Positions 1 through 9,533 of a stretch of 64,000 bases of DNA are shown one piece after another. Within the stretch, counting starts at the first letter, position 1, and every line of letters begins with the position of its first letter. The stretch spans positions 1,191-65,190 of the forward strand of contig NZ_CCXK01000012.1 in NCBI RefSeq assembly GCF_000821305.1, read 5' to 3'. The position numbers and the translations under genes are program-made. The DNA comes from Clostridium culturomicium (GTDB taxonomy: Bacteria > Bacillota > Clostridia > Clostridiales > Clostridiaceae). The notes under the pieces were generated by a model that saw only the letters and a list, made by a program, of their open reading frames with translations, was not told the origin of the DNA and ran no database searches.

Positions 1-67
1 TAAAGTCATTTATTGATAGATTATCTCTATCGAAATTAACTGGTTTTACCTTTATTTCTCTGTTTAA

Positions 68-80
68 TTTTCAAAGACCA
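68..80 (-). promoter_or_regulatory. boxA-like rRNA leader motif
   Basis: On the minus strand this reads TGGTCTTTGAAAA, close to the boxA antitermination motif of Bacillus rRNA leaders. It lies just downstream of a strong minus-strand promoter and is followed by AT-rich leader to the window edge. I infer that a 16S gene starts beyond position 1; no rRNA sequence itself is visible here. Confidence 0.6.
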
Positions 81-117
81 ATTCTTGTTTTCAGCCTTTC
101 AGCTGACTACCTTTATT

Positions 118-146
118 ATTCTATCAGACACATCCATGTCTGTCAA
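118..146 (-). promoter_or_regulatory. Strong sigma-A promoter reading off the left edge (probable rrn promoter)
   Basis: Minus strand TTGACA (141-146), 17-nt spacer, TAGAAT (118-123). Upstream (147-175) are A/T tracts that would suit an UP element. A weaker second candidate, TTGAGG-17-TATATG, lies at 210-238, so tandem promoters are possible. The boxA-like leader downstream makes an rRNA operon the likely target, transcribed away from oriC and so with the replication fork. Confidence 0.7.
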
Positions 147-238
147 CAACTTTTTTAAGTTTTTTTTAACTTGTTTGTTGCTTTGTTGCTGTGTATCTCA
201 GCGACAAGACATATATTATCATGATAAATTAACCTCAA

Positions 239-500
239 AAGTTATAATATATTTTATTTATGCATATTATTCTTTCCATACTATTAAATGCTTTTATTTT
301 CTCCTAAATTCGCATATAGATACACATGGATATGTTTATATATTCTATTAATAAATACATATCAAATTACTATTTTTTAACTCTAATTTATACTTATGTA
401 CAGTAACTTATATTATTAATAGTTTATTTTTGGGATTTTATCTAAATAATATCGCTCCATTGTTTAAATTACTAAAACTCTAAAAAGTTTAGTTATCTTA
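239..500. other. AT-rich intergenic region, nothing recognised
   Basis: This is the gap between the rRNA-type promoter and the gyrA terminator. It is very AT-rich. An 88-codon open frame near 85-351 overlaps the promoter and leader and lacks a ribosome-binding site, so I do not call it a gene. Confidence 0.5.
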
Positions 501-545
501 AATATAAAAATAAGCTTAACTTAATAATCTATTAAGTTAAGCTTA
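501..545 (-). terminator. gyrA terminator
   Basis: Perfect 15-bp inverted repeat (511-525 with 531-545) around a 5-nt loop. On the minus strand it is followed by TTTTTATATT. It lies 43 nt past the gyrA stop and should end the dnaA-to-gyrA strand. Confidence 0.85.
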
Positions 546-587
546 TTGGACTTTAATCGAATTAATTATTTAATTATATATTTATAA

Positions 588-3119
588 TTAAATATCATCA
601 TTTTTCTCTAGATCAGTATCTAGAGCTTCAACTGCTGATTCTAGATTTTCACTCTCTTCATTAACAGCCTCTAAACTAAGCTGCTCATCTTGAGGTTTTT
701 CACTATTGTAATTAATTTTAGCTACTGCAACTATATTTACATCTTCACCAGTTTTCATTAAAGTAACACCCATTGCGTTTCTTCCTGTTGTAGATATATC
801 ACTTACATTTATTCTTATAACTATACCATCACTATTTATTAACATCATTTCATCAAGGTCTTTTACAACTCTTCCACTTACAACGCTTCCAGTCTTTTCT
901 GTTATTTTGTAGGTTTTAAGTCCTTTTCCACCTCTTCTTTGAAGTGTATAGTTTGCTATTGCAGTTCTCTTACCAAAGCCTTTTTCACTAACTACTAGAA
1001 GTTCTTCTTCCTCTTTCGCAATAACCATTGATACTGCAAAATCTCCTTCTCTAAGAGTTATAGCTTTAACTCCAGTAGTAGTTCTACCCATATTTCTAAC
1101 TTCTTCTTCTCTAAATCTTATAGAGTATCCATCCTTAGTTACAAATAGAACTTCATCGTCACCCTTAGTTATTCTAACTCCAACTATTTCATCATCCTCT
1201 TTAAGATTTATGGCGTTTAATCCATTCTTTCTTATATTTTCAAACTTGTCTAGTGATGTTTTCTTAACCATACCAGACTTAGTTCCCATCATAAGATAAT
1301 TATCACTATCAAAGGTCTTTATAGACATAACTGCTTGTATATTCTCACCAGCTTCTAGCGGAAGTAGGTTAACTATGTTCATACCTTTAGCTGTTCTTCC
1401 TGCCTCTGGAATTTCATAAGCCTTAAGTTTATATGCCTTACCTTTATTAGAGAAGAATATTATGTTTTGAAGAGTCTTAGTTACTAAGATATGCTCTACA
1501 AAGTCATCCTCTTTAGCTGCAACTCCCTGTATACCTCTTCCCCCTCTTCTTTGAGCGTTATAGGTATCTGCAGGTAATCTCTTAACATATCCTCCATGAG
1601 TTAATGTTATAACTATCTCATCATCATCAATTAAATCTTCATCTTCAAAGCTATAAGGATTTTTCTCAATCTGAGTTCTTCTTTCATCTCCATATTTAGC
1701 CTTTACTTCAACTAATTCATCTTTGATTATTCCAAGAAGAACCTCTTCACTATTTAAAATTGATTGTAAATAAGCTATTGTTTTCATTAACTCACTATAC
1801 TCATCCTCAATTTTATCTCTTTCTAATCCAGTTAATCTTTGAAGTCTTAAATCAAGAATTGCTTGAGCTTGTTTTTCCGTTAAGTTAAACTTACTCATTA
1901 ATCCATCCTTAGCTTCTTGACCTGTCTTAGATCCTCTGATTAAAGTTATAACTTCATCAATATGATCAAGCGCTATCCTTAAACCTTCTAAGATGTGAGC
2001 CCTAGCATTAGCCTTATCTAATTCAAATATAGTTCTTCTAGTTACTACATCTTTTTGGTGATTTAAATAATTAACTAGTATTTCTTTTAAGTTAAGTACC
2101 TTTGGTTCATTATTAACTAAGGCAAGCATTATTACACCAAAAGTATCTTGCATTTTTGTATGTTTATATAATCTGTTTAGAACTACATTTGCATTTGCAT
2201 CTCTTTTTAGTTCTATAACAATTCTCATACCATCTCTATCTGACTCATCTCTTAAATCAGATATTCCATCTATCTTTTTATCTTTTACAAGGTTAGCAAT
2301 ATTCTCTATTAGATTAGCTTTGTTAACCATGTATGGTATCTCAGAAACTATTATTCTATTTCTTCCATTATGTTCTTCTATTTCAGCTTTAGATCTTACT
2401 AGTATTCTTCCTCTACCAGTTTCATAAGCACTTCTTATACCACTCTTACCAAGTATTATTCCGCCCGTTGGGAAATCTGGACCCTTGATATGAGTCATGA
2501 AGTCAGCCACTGTAGCTTCTGGATCATCAATCAACATTATTACAGCATTAATAACCTCCACGAGATTGTGTGGTGGTATGTTTGTTGCCATACCAACAGC
2601 TATTCCTGAAGACCCATTAACAAGTAATGCTGGAAATCTAGCTGGTAAAACTACAGGTTCTAATTCCTCACCATCAAAGTTAGGAATAAAATCTACTGTG
2701 TTTTTATTTATGTCACGAAGCATCTGGCTAGTGATTTTACTCATCTTAGCCTCAGTATATCTCATTGCCGCTGCCCCGTCACCGTCAACTGATCCAAAGT
2801 TACCATGACCATCTACAAGCATATATCTTATAGAGAAGTCCTGAGCCATTCTAACTAAAGCATCGTAAACAGAACTATCACCGTGTGGGTGATATTTACC
2901 TAGTACGTCTCCGACTATTCTGGCACATTTTCTATATCCTTTTTCATAAGTAATACCAAGTTCATTCATAGAATATAGTATTCTTCTGTGAACAGGCTTA
3001 AGACCATCCCTAACGTCTGGTAAAGCTCTCCCAACAATAACACTCATGGCATAATCTATATAGGACTTTTTCATTTCATGTTGTATATCAACGGGTATTA
3101 TTTTATCTATAGTATCCAT
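588..3119 (-). CDS. gyrA: DNA gyrase subunit A
   Basis: 843 residues, full length. GyrA is the breakage-reunion subunit of DNA gyrase and with GyrB introduces negative supercoils. The catalytic tyrosine is Tyr121 in AAMRYTEAK. In the quinolone region GKYHPHGDSSVYDAL, Ser82 and Asp86 (E. coli Ser83/Asp87 equivalents) are present, so no classical resistance change is visible. The DNA-wrapping GyrA-box QRRGGRG starts at Gln523, and a second near-identical QRRGGKG starts at Gln727. The tail is acidic and ends EKNDDI. AGGTGG precedes the ATG. It follows gyrB by 30 nt and is probably co-transcribed. Confidence 0.98.
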   Translation of the reverse strand: MDTIDKIIPVDIQHEMKKSYIDYAMSVIVGRALPDVRDGLKPVHRRILYSMNELGITYEKGYRKCARIVGDVLGKYHPHGDSSVYDALVRMAQDFSIRYMLVDGHGNFGSVDGDGAAAMRYTEAKMSKITSQMLRDINKNTVDFIPNFDGEELEPVVLPARFPALLVNGSSGIAVGMATNIPPHNLVEVINAVIMLIDDPEATVADFMTHIKGPDFPTGGIILGKSGIRSAYETGRGRILVRSKAEIEEHNGRNRIIVSEIPYMVNKANLIENIANLVKDKKIDGISDLRDESDRDGMRIVIELKRDANANVVLNRLYKHTKMQDTFGVIMLALVNNEPKVLNLKEILVNYLNHQKDVVTRRTIFELDKANARAHILEGLRIALDHIDEVITLIRGSKTGQEAKDGLMSKFNLTEKQAQAILDLRLQRLTGLERDKIEDEYSELMKTIAYLQSILNSEEVLLGIIKDELVEVKAKYGDERRTQIEKNPYSFEDEDLIDDDEIVITLTHGGYVKRLPADTYNAQRRGGRGIQGVAAKEDDFVEHILVTKTLQNIIFFSNKGKAYKLKAYEIPEAGRTAKGMNIVNLLPLEAGENIQAVMSIKTFDSDNYLMMGTKSGMVKKTSLDKFENIRKNGLNAINLKEDDEIVGVRITKGDDEVLFVTKDGYSIRFREEEVRNMGRTTTGVKAITLREGDFAVSMVIAKEEEELLVVSEKGFGKRTAIANYTLQRRGGKGLKTYKITEKTGSVVSGRVVKDLDEMMLINSDGIVIRINVSDISTTGRNAMGVTLMKTGEDVNIVAVAKINYNSEKPQDEQLSLEAVNEESENLESAVEALDTDLEKNDDI

Positions 3120-3149
3120 TTTTCCACCTACCTTAACACTAGCTCAATA

Positions 3150-5057
3150 CTATATATCTAGATTGCTAACTTGGTTAGCATTATCTTGAATAAACTCTCT
3201 ACGTGGCTCAACCTTATCTCCCATAAGTATTGTAAATATCTCATCTGCAGCCATTGCATCTTCAACAGTCACCTTTAAAAGGGTTCTCTGTGATGGATCC
3301 ATTGTAGTTGACCATAATTGTTCTGGGTTCATTTCTCCAAGACCTTTATATCTCTGTATATCAGTATTGCTGTCTTTTCCACCAATTTCATTAAGAACTT
3401 CTTCAAGTTCTCTATCACTATAAGTATATTTTTCAACCTTACCTTTTTTTACCTTGTATAGAGGTGGCTGAGCAATAAACACATGACCCTTATCAACAAG
3501 CTCTCTCATGTACCTATAGAAGAACGTTAATAAAAGAGTTCTAATATGTGCTCCATCTACGTCAGCATCTGTCATTATTATTATTTTATTATACCTTATT
3601 TTAGTTACATCGAAATCTTTTCCAACCCCGGCTCCAAAAGCAGTTATCATTGATCTTATTGAATCTGAAGCTAATATCTTATCAAGTCTCTGCTTCTCAA
3701 TGTTCATTATTTTTCCTCTCAGTGGAAGAATAGCTTGGAACTTTCTATCTCTTCCTTGCTTTGCAGAACCTCCCGCTGAGTCTCCCTCTACGATGTAAAT
3801 TTCACACTCAGAAGGATCTTTAGATGAACAATCCGCAAGCTTACCAGGTAAACTTGTGCTTTCTAAAACTGACTTTCTTCTTGTAAGCTCTCTTGCCTTT
3901 TTAGCAGCTTCTCTAGCCCTCGCAGCATTCAATCCCTTATCTATGATTGATTTACCTACTGATGGATTTTCTTCAAGGAATGCACTTACTACTTCCCCCA
4001 TTATTGATTCAACAATTCCTCTTACTTCGCTGTTACCTAGCTTAGTTTTTGTTTGACCTTCAAATTGAGGTTCTGTAATTTTAACTGATATTACAGCTGT
4101 AAGACCTTCTCTTACATCTTCACCACTTAGGTTTTTATCATTTTCTTTTAAGAAACCAAACTTTTTAGCATAATCATTTAAAACTCTTGTTAAAGCAGTC
4201 TTAAATCCAACAAGGTGTGTACCACCTTCTGCTGTATCAATATTGTTAGCAAAGGTGAATAAATTTTCATTGTAAGTATCATTATATTGGAACGCAATTT
4301 CTACTGAAGTCGTATCCTTTATTCCCTCAATATAAACAGGCTCATCATGAATTTTACCTTTATTTCTGTTCAAGTACTCAACAAAGGACTTTATTCCACC
4401 TTCATAATGGAACTCATTGTGCTTTCCATCTCTCTCATCTCTTATTTTTATATTTATCCCCTTGTTAAGGAATGCTAGCTCTCTAAGCCTTTGGGATAAA
4501 GTTTCATATTCAAATTCTACTGTTTCAAATATTTCATCATCAGGTACAAAGTGAGTTGTTGTTCCATGTTCCTCTGTAGTGCCAACATTTTCAAGTGTTG
4601 TTATTGGCTTACCTCTCTCGAAGCTTTGACTCCATATAGAACCTTCTCTTTTTACTGTTACTGTACATAATGATGAAAGTGCATTAACAACAGATGCACC
4701 TACCCCGTGAAGACCACCAGATACCTTGTATCCTCCGCCTCCAAATTTTCCACCTGCGTGAAGAACAGTCATTATAACCTCAACAGTCGGTATGTGCATT
4801 TTAGGATGCATCCCAACTGGCATACCTCTTCCGTCATCACTAACTGTTATTGAATTATCCTCATGTATAGTAACCTCAATATTATTACAAAAACCAGCTA
4901 ATGCCTCATCTATACTATTATCAACGATTTCATATACCAAATGATGAAGACCTCTACTACTTGTACTTCCAATGTACATACCCGGTCTTTTTCTTACAGC
5001 TTCAAGTCCCTCTAACACCTGAATCTGATTTTCATCATATCTTTCATTATTGCTCAT
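3150..5057 (-). CDS. gyrB: DNA gyrase subunit B
   Basis: 635 residues. The ATPase subunit of gyrase. The N-terminal GHKL ATPase has YEIVDNSIDEAL (Glu43 and Asn47 as catalytic base and Mg ligand), DDGRGMP and the glycine-rich GGLHGVGASVVNAL lid. The transducer follows, then the TOPRIM domain with EGDSAGGSAKQGRDR near residue 420 and DADVDGAHI. The C-terminus ends with the GyrA-binding block containing QRYKGLGEMNPEQLW. AGGAGG lies five bases before the ATG. It is 20 nt downstream of remB in the same strand run, as in other clostridia. Confidence 0.98.
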   Translation of the reverse strand: MSNNERYDENQIQVLEGLEAVRKRPGMYIGSTSSRGLHHLVYEIVDNSIDEALAGFCNNIEVTIHEDNSITVSDDGRGMPVGMHPKMHIPTVEVIMTVLHAGGKFGGGGYKVSGGLHGVGASVVNALSSLCTVTVKREGSIWSQSFERGKPITTLENVGTTEEHGTTTHFVPDDEIFETVEFEYETLSQRLRELAFLNKGINIKIRDERDGKHNEFHYEGGIKSFVEYLNRNKGKIHDEPVYIEGIKDTTSVEIAFQYNDTYNENLFTFANNIDTAEGGTHLVGFKTALTRVLNDYAKKFGFLKENDKNLSGEDVREGLTAVISVKITEPQFEGQTKTKLGNSEVRGIVESIMGEVVSAFLEENPSVGKSIIDKGLNAARAREAAKKARELTRRKSVLESTSLPGKLADCSSKDPSECEIYIVEGDSAGGSAKQGRDRKFQAILPLRGKIMNIEKQRLDKILASDSIRSMITAFGAGVGKDFDVTKIRYNKIIIMTDADVDGAHIRTLLLTFFYRYMRELVDKGHVFIAQPPLYKVKKGKVEKYTYSDRELEEVLNEIGGKDSNTDIQRYKGLGEMNPEQLWSTTMDPSQRTLLKVTVEDAMAADEIFTILMGDKVEPRREFIQDNANQVSNLDI

Positions 5058-5077
5058 AGCTCTCCTCCTAACTTACC

Positions 5078-5341
5078 CTAAAGTTCACAGTATGATAAAT
5101 TTGCCCTTTTACATAAAGTTGTCGATGATATAGGGGACATATAAATTTTACTCATTTTATCAACTTCAGCTATAATAAATGATTTAGGATTCTCGTTAGT
5201 TACTCTTTCCACAAATCCATCTTCCTCTGCTAATCTTATAAACTGATTAGTATCCGATCCATATCTTGAAGATTCATAATCAAAAATACCTATTATATCC
5301 TTTACTGGTACAACTACATTCTCTCCTAGATGTAAAAACAT
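5078..5341 (-). CDS. remB: RemB/YaaB-like DUF370 protein
   Basis: 87 residues, starting MFLHLGENVVVPVKDIIGIF. This matches the YaaB/RemB (DUF370) family found between recF and gyrB in Firmicutes. B. subtilis RemB affects biofilm matrix gene expression, and the related RemA is a DNA-binding activator; a regulatory role here is inferred from the family only. A GGGGGGAG ribosome-binding site precedes the ATG. Position and length fit the family. Confidence 0.85.
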   Translation of the reverse strand: MFLHLGENVVVPVKDIIGIFDYESSRYGSDTNQFIRLAEEDGFVERVTNENPKSFIIAEVDKMSKIYMSPISSTTLCKRANLSYCEL

Positions 5342-5362
5342 AGTTTCTCCCCCCTAACTACT

Positions 5363-6457
5363 TTATTTTATTTCTCTTAAACTTCCTTGATCCACATTAT
5401 ATATTTTCATGTTGTTATTTTTTAAATGTCTTTTAATATCTGAAATCCCGGTACACGTAATTAAGGTTTGTATACCATTTATAGACTTTAATATATATTC
5501 TTGCCTTTTTGAATCTAATTCAGACAATACATCGTCAAGTAATAATAAAGGGTATTCGCCTATTAAATCTTTTATAATTCGTAATGATGCAAATTTTATA
5601 GTTAACACTGAGGTCCTTTGCTGACCTTGTGAACCATAAGTTTTTACATCTACGTCATTTATTAATATTGAAAAATCATCCCTATGTGGTCCCACTGACG
5701 TAACTCTTTTTTCTATATCTTTTTTCCTATTAGCCTTAATAAGCTCGTATAATGATTCTTTTATGTCCTCTATACTTTTAAGCTGCATTAAGTATTCAAA
5801 TTTTATTTCTTCTTTACCTTGAGTTATATCATTATGAATGTCTTTAGAAAAATCATTTAATTTTTTTATATATTCTAATCTCTTTGAAACTATATAACTT
5901 CCGAATTCAGCTAATCTAATATCATAGATATCAATCATATCTTCATTACCGCTAAATCTCTTTAAAATCACATTACGCTCATTTAAAACTTTTTTATAAG
6001 ACGATAAACAATAATAATATTTTTTATCAAGCTTACATAATTCAATATCTAAAAAACGTCTTCGGTAGGATGGTGAATCTTTAACTATATCTAAATCTTC
6101 TGGTGAAAACATAACAACATTTAAAACTCCCATAAGATCTTGTAGCTTAGCTATTTTAATCGAATTAATATTTATGGCTTTCTTTCCGTCTTTAAAAAGT
6201 TTTATATTAATTTTTTTATCTAATCGCTCTTTAACTATATATGCTCCAATATAAGCTTCTTCACTATTCCATCCTATAAGTTCTTTGTCCTTATTAGTTC
6301 TATGTGATTTTCCTATGCTTGAATAGTATAATGACTCAAGAATATTCGTCTTTCCTTGAGCATTATCTCCTTGAAATACATTAGTTCCATCGCATAATTC
6401 GATAGTCATATTTTTATAATTTCTAAAATTTATCAAGTTTAAATATTTAACGTACAT
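5363..6457 (-). CDS. recF: DNA replication and repair protein RecF
   Basis: 364 residues from the ATG of MYVKYLNLINFRNY. A longer version from a GTG 12 bases upstream is unlikely because that GTG lies inside the AGGTGGG ribosome-binding site. RecF is an SMC-like ATPase that binds single/double-strand DNA junctions and helps RecO/RecR load RecA at gaps. Walker A is GDNAQGKT at 30-37; the ABC signature region is YGSQGQQRT; Walker B is LLLLDDVLSELD. It lies between yaaA and remB in the usual dnaA-gyrA order. Confidence 0.96.
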   Translation of the reverse strand: MYVKYLNLINFRNYKNMTIELCDGTNVFQGDNAQGKTNILESLYYSSIGKSHRTNKDKELIGWNSEEAYIGAYIVKERLDKKINIKLFKDGKKAININSIKIAKLQDLMGVLNVVMFSPEDLDIVKDSPSYRRRFLDIELCKLDKKYYYCLSSYKKVLNERNVILKRFSGNEDMIDIYDIRLAEFGSYIVSKRLEYIKKLNDFSKDIHNDITQGKEEIKFEYLMQLKSIEDIKESLYELIKANRKKDIEKRVTSVGPHRDDFSILINDVDVKTYGSQGQQRTSVLTIKFASLRIIKDLIGEYPLLLLDDVLSELDSKRQEYILKSINGIQTLITCTGISDIKRHLKNNNMKIYNVDQGSLREIK

Positions 6458-6601
6458 AAAAACACCCACCTAAAATTATATCATAATATATATTCTAAGT
6501 GTAAATATTACTATAAAAATATAATTCGCCACCAATATCTCAAGTTTACTAAGTTTATATATAAATATTCAAAGGCTGATTTATATCTCAGCCTTTTCAC
6601 T

Positions 6602-6808
6602 CTATAAAACAGTATAAGTTTCACCTTGGAACTCGATTTTATCTCCAGGGTAAAGTTTTTTTCCTCTTCTAAGTTCTACTTCACCATTAACTTTTACATC
6701 TCCATTTTGAATAAAAAATTTAGATTCTGATCCCAAAGTTGTAGCTCCAGCAAACTTTAAAAATGAGTCTAGTTTAATAAACTCTGTGTCGATTTTTATC
6801 TCTATCAT
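6602..6808 (-). CDS. yaaA: S4-domain RNA-binding protein YaaA
   Basis: 68 residues, a stand-alone S4-like RNA-binding domain (KLDSFLKFAGATTLGSESKF, then VKVNGEVELRRGKKLYPGD). This is the small S4 protein found between dnaN and recF in Firmicutes. A role in ribosome biology is suspected for the family but nothing in the sequence decides it. AAGGTGGG precedes the ATG, and the gene starts 12 nt after the dnaN stop, so co-transcription is likely. Confidence 0.9.
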   Translation of the reverse strand: MIEIKIDTEFIKLDSFLKFAGATTLGSESKFFIQNGDVKVNGEVELRRGKKLYPGDKIEFQGETYTVL

Positions 6809-6820
6809 AATTTTCCCACC

Positions 6821-7927
6821 TTAATTGTGATTTGCAACTCTAACTGGAAGTAATAAATATACACTATTATCACTTTCTAAGTTTCTTATAACGCAAGGGG
6901 TAACTGGTGAAGTAAACTCCATTACTATAGTTTCCTCATCCATTATTTTAAATACATCTATTAAGTACTTAGAGTTAAATGCAATTTTTAATCCCTCACC
7001 TTGCAAAATTATCTGCATTTCTTCTCTAGCTTTTCCCAATTGAGAATTAGATGTAACTACTAAAGTGTCATCAGCAATATCTAGTTTTACTAGGTTAGTA
7101 TTTCCATCCTTAGCCATTAAAGAAGCTCTTTCTATACAACCTAAAATTTCATCTCTTCTAACAGTGACTTTTAGATTATGCTCTTTAGGTATTATTGCCT
7201 CGTATTTTATGAAGTCACCTTCTAATAGCCTTGATATAACTTTAGTGTTTCCAAAGTTAAATAATATTTGGTTTTTAGTAAATGTAATTTGTACATTGTC
7301 ATCATTATCTTTAAGAATTTTTGATACTTCGTTTAGTGTCTTTCCTGGAACTACCGATTCCTTATTAAATGAGCAGTCCATATTCTCACTCTTAAGTGCA
7401 ACTCTAAATCCATCCAATGCTACCATGTTCAATTTTCCTTCTTTAACCTGAAGAAGAACACCAGTTAAAATTGGCCTTGTATCATCTTGAGCTATAGCAA
7501 AGATAGTTGATTTAATCATGTTTTTTAATGTTTTTTGAGAAACAGTAAGAACAACATCTTCATCTATACTTGGTAGACTTGGATATTCACTTGGATTTAA
7601 GTATACTAGCTGAACATTTGATTTTTGGCACTTTAACTCAATTTCTGAATCATTTATAGTAGCTAATTCAACTGTATCGTTAGGAAGTTTCCTTACAATC
7701 TCTCCAAATAGTCTAGAATCAAGAACTACTTCTCCCTCTTCAATAACATTGGCAGAAACCTTTGTTTCAATACTTACTTCTATATCAGAACCAATTAATG
7801 TTACCATTCCATTTTTAGCTGATATATAAATACCCTGAAGTATTGGTAATGTTGATTTACCTGTTATTGCCTTTTGAACATCAGATATAGCTTCTTGAAG
7901 TACGCTTTTTTCTATTAAAAATTTCAT
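6821..7927 (-). CDS. dnaN: DNA polymerase III beta subunit (sliding clamp)
   Basis: 368 residues starting MKFLIEKSVLQEAISDVQKA, chosen because AGGAGG lies seven bases upstream. The longer frame begins before that site. The clamp encircles DNA and tethers polymerases; its hydrophobic pocket would bind motifs such as QSSIF in the Y-family polymerase encoded further along this window. The length matches the three-domain clamp fold, and the C-terminus ends in VYLLLPVRV, typical of the family. Confidence 0.98.
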   Translation of the reverse strand: MKFLIEKSVLQEAISDVQKAITGKSTLPILQGIYISAKNGMVTLIGSDIEVSIETKVSANVIEEGEVVLDSRLFGEIVRKLPNDTVELATINDSEIELKCQKSNVQLVYLNPSEYPSLPSIDEDVVLTVSQKTLKNMIKSTIFAIAQDDTRPILTGVLLQVKEGKLNMVALDGFRVALKSENMDCSFNKESVVPGKTLNEVSKILKDNDDNVQITFTKNQILFNFGNTKVISRLLEGDFIKYEAIIPKEHNLKVTVRRDEILGCIERASLMAKDGNTNLVKLDIADDTLVVTSNSQLGKAREEMQIILQGEGLKIAFNSKYLIDVFKIMDEETIVMEFTSPVTPCVIRNLESDNSVYLLLPVRVANHN

Positions 7928-8189
7928 TTTAAATCCTCCTTTTATACACACAGAAAAATAGCCTTTAATAGCTAAGATATATTAATATTATTTAGTAGTA
8001 GTAGTAGTAGGGGCTGTTAGTTTGTTAATAAGTGCTTCAACCCTTACAGAATCAACGACTTTTTTGGTAAAAATATTGTGGATAAAAGATGCAACGATGT
8101 TATCAGTTATCCACAATGTTAAGTTCAATATATGTTTTTTGTAAGCAATCCACAGAATTTTATCAAAAAGTAATAACAGCTGTGATTAA
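7928..8189. other. oriC: dnaA-dnaN intergenic origin element with DnaA boxes
   Basis: Holds two perfect TTATCCACA DnaA boxes in opposite orientation: minus at 8077-8085 and plus at 8107-8115. A weaker minus box TTATTAACA lies at 8023-8031. Left of these is a GGGG patch and six TAG repeats running into AT-only DNA. In B. subtilis the matching gap holds the DNA unwinding element, so I infer the same here. The dnaN promoter must also lie in this gap but I could not settle its position. Confidence 0.75.
7993..8010 (+). other. DnaA-trio element, six perfect TAG repeats
   Basis: Six uninterrupted TAG triplets, followed by GGG and preceded by ATTAATATTATT. Read 3'-to-5' away from the DnaA boxes this is (GAT)6, the motif on which DnaA assembles on single-stranded DNA in the bacterial basal unwinding system. 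The GC patch lies on the box side, as in B. subtilis. The nearest perfect box is about 65 bp away; only the weak 8023-8031 box is close. Confidence 0.75.
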
Positions 8190-9533
8190 TTACTTTTGAT
8201 TAATCCTTTTTGTAAGCTCAGCCACAGCTGTTTGAAGGCTTTCATCCCTTTTTAAGTTTTGAGATATTTTTTCGTAGGCGTGGATAACTGTTGTATGATC
8301 TCTTCCACCAAACTCTTCGCCTATCTTAGGAAGTGAAGTATCAGTAAGTTTTCTTGAAAGATACATTGCTATTTGTCTTGGGAAAGCAACATTTCTTGTT
8401 CTTCTTGCTGATTTGAAATCTTCAACCTTTAAATTATAGTAGCTAGAGACAATATCTTGAATTAATCCAATTGTTATTTGTCTAGAATTTTTATTCGAAA
8501 TTATGTCTTTCAACGCTTCGGAAGCTAGATCCACACTAATTTCTTTATTAGTTAATGAAGAGTAGGCTACGATTCGTATTAATGCTCCCTCAAGTTCTCT
8601 AATGTTAGACTTTATTTGTGTTGCTATATAAACCATAACTTCATTAGGGATGTTAAGATTTTCAACATCAGCTTTCTTTTTTAGGATGGCTATTCTTGTT
8701 TCAAAATCAGGTGGCTGTATATCAGCTATAAGACCCCATTCGAATCTAGATCTAAGTCTGTCTTCTAATGTAGGAATTTCTTTTGGTGGTCTATCACTTG
8801 AAAGAATAATTTGTTTATTGGCATCGTGAAGTGCATTAAAGGTATGGAAAAACTCTTCTTGAGTTGACTCCTTACCAGCAATAAACTGTATATCATCTAT
8901 TAAAAGAACATCTACATTTCTATATTTATTTCTAAACTCTACATTTTTATCATCTTTAATTGAGTTAATCAGCTCATTAGTGAATTTCTCTGAGGACACA
9001 TATACTACTTTTGACCTAGAATTTGCTTGTTTTATATAGCTTCCAATGGCGTGCATTAAATGCGTTTTACCAAGTCCAACACCACCATATATAAATAGTG
9101 GGTTATAGGCTTTAGCTGGTGATTCAGCAACAGCTAAAGAAGCTGCATGAGCAAATCTATTACTATTACCAATGACAAAAGAATCAAATGTATACTTTGG
9201 ATTTAAGGTAGCAGACATTTCATCATTTACAACTAAATTTTGCTTTTTAGGGGTTACCTTTGGGAGTTCATCCGTTGCCTCTTCTGATATAATTACAAAA
9301 TTTATTGTATAAGATTTATTGCATGCTGCTTGAATTGAATTCTTTATTAGATCCTTATACCTGTTTTCTAATATGTCCTTAGTGAAGTCGTTACGAACAC
9401 CAAGAGTGATAGATGAATCTGTTATATTAAGTGGGTCAATGCTTTTTATCCAAGTATTAAAACTTACTTCGGTTAATTCAGCTTTAAGTATTTCTAATGC
9501 CTTTTCCCATATTTCCTTTACATAGGTGTTCAT
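8190..9533 (-). CDS. dnaA: Chromosomal replication initiator DnaA
   Basis: 447 residues from ATG (MNTYVKEIWEKALEIL), with AGGAGG just upstream; a longer frame exists but starts before this site. Domain I is at residues 1-80, a short linker follows, then the AAA+ domain with Walker A GGVGLGKTHL near 150 and Walker B VDVLLIDDIQF. The C-terminal helix-turn-helix has the signature GGRDHTTVIHAYEKI. DnaA-ATP binds the boxes on both sides of its gene and opens oriC; the boxes near its own promoter suggest autoregulation. Confidence 0.99.
   Translation of the reverse strand: MNTYVKEIWEKALEILKAELTEVSFNTWIKSIDPLNITDSSITLGVRNDFTKDILENRYKDLIKNSIQAACNKSYTINFVIISEEATDELPKVTPKKQNLVVNDEMSATLNPKYTFDSFVIGNSNRFAHAASLAVAESPAKAYNPLFIYGGVGLGKTHLMHAIGSYIKQANSRSKVVYVSSEKFTNELINSIKDDKNVEFRNKYRNVDVLLIDDIQFIAGKESTQEEFFHTFNALHDANKQIILSSDRPPKEIPTLEDRLRSRFEWGLIADIQPPDFETRIAILKKKADVENLNIPNEVMVYIATQIKSNIRELEGALIRIVAYSSLTNKEISVDLASEALKDIISNKNSRQITIGLIQDIVSSYYNLKVEDFKSARRTRNVAFPRQIAMYLSRKLTDTSLPKIGEEFGGRDHTTVIHAYEKISQNLKRDESLQTAVAELTKRINQK

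Noticed and set aside
85..351. 88-codon open frame at the left edge
   Set aside because: It overlaps the rRNA-type promoter and boxA leader on the other strand, has no ribosome-binding site, and encodes low-complexity hydrophobic sequence.
6458..6469. GTG start for recF
   Set aside because: The GTG is part of the AGGTGGG ribosome-binding site of the ATG at 6457.
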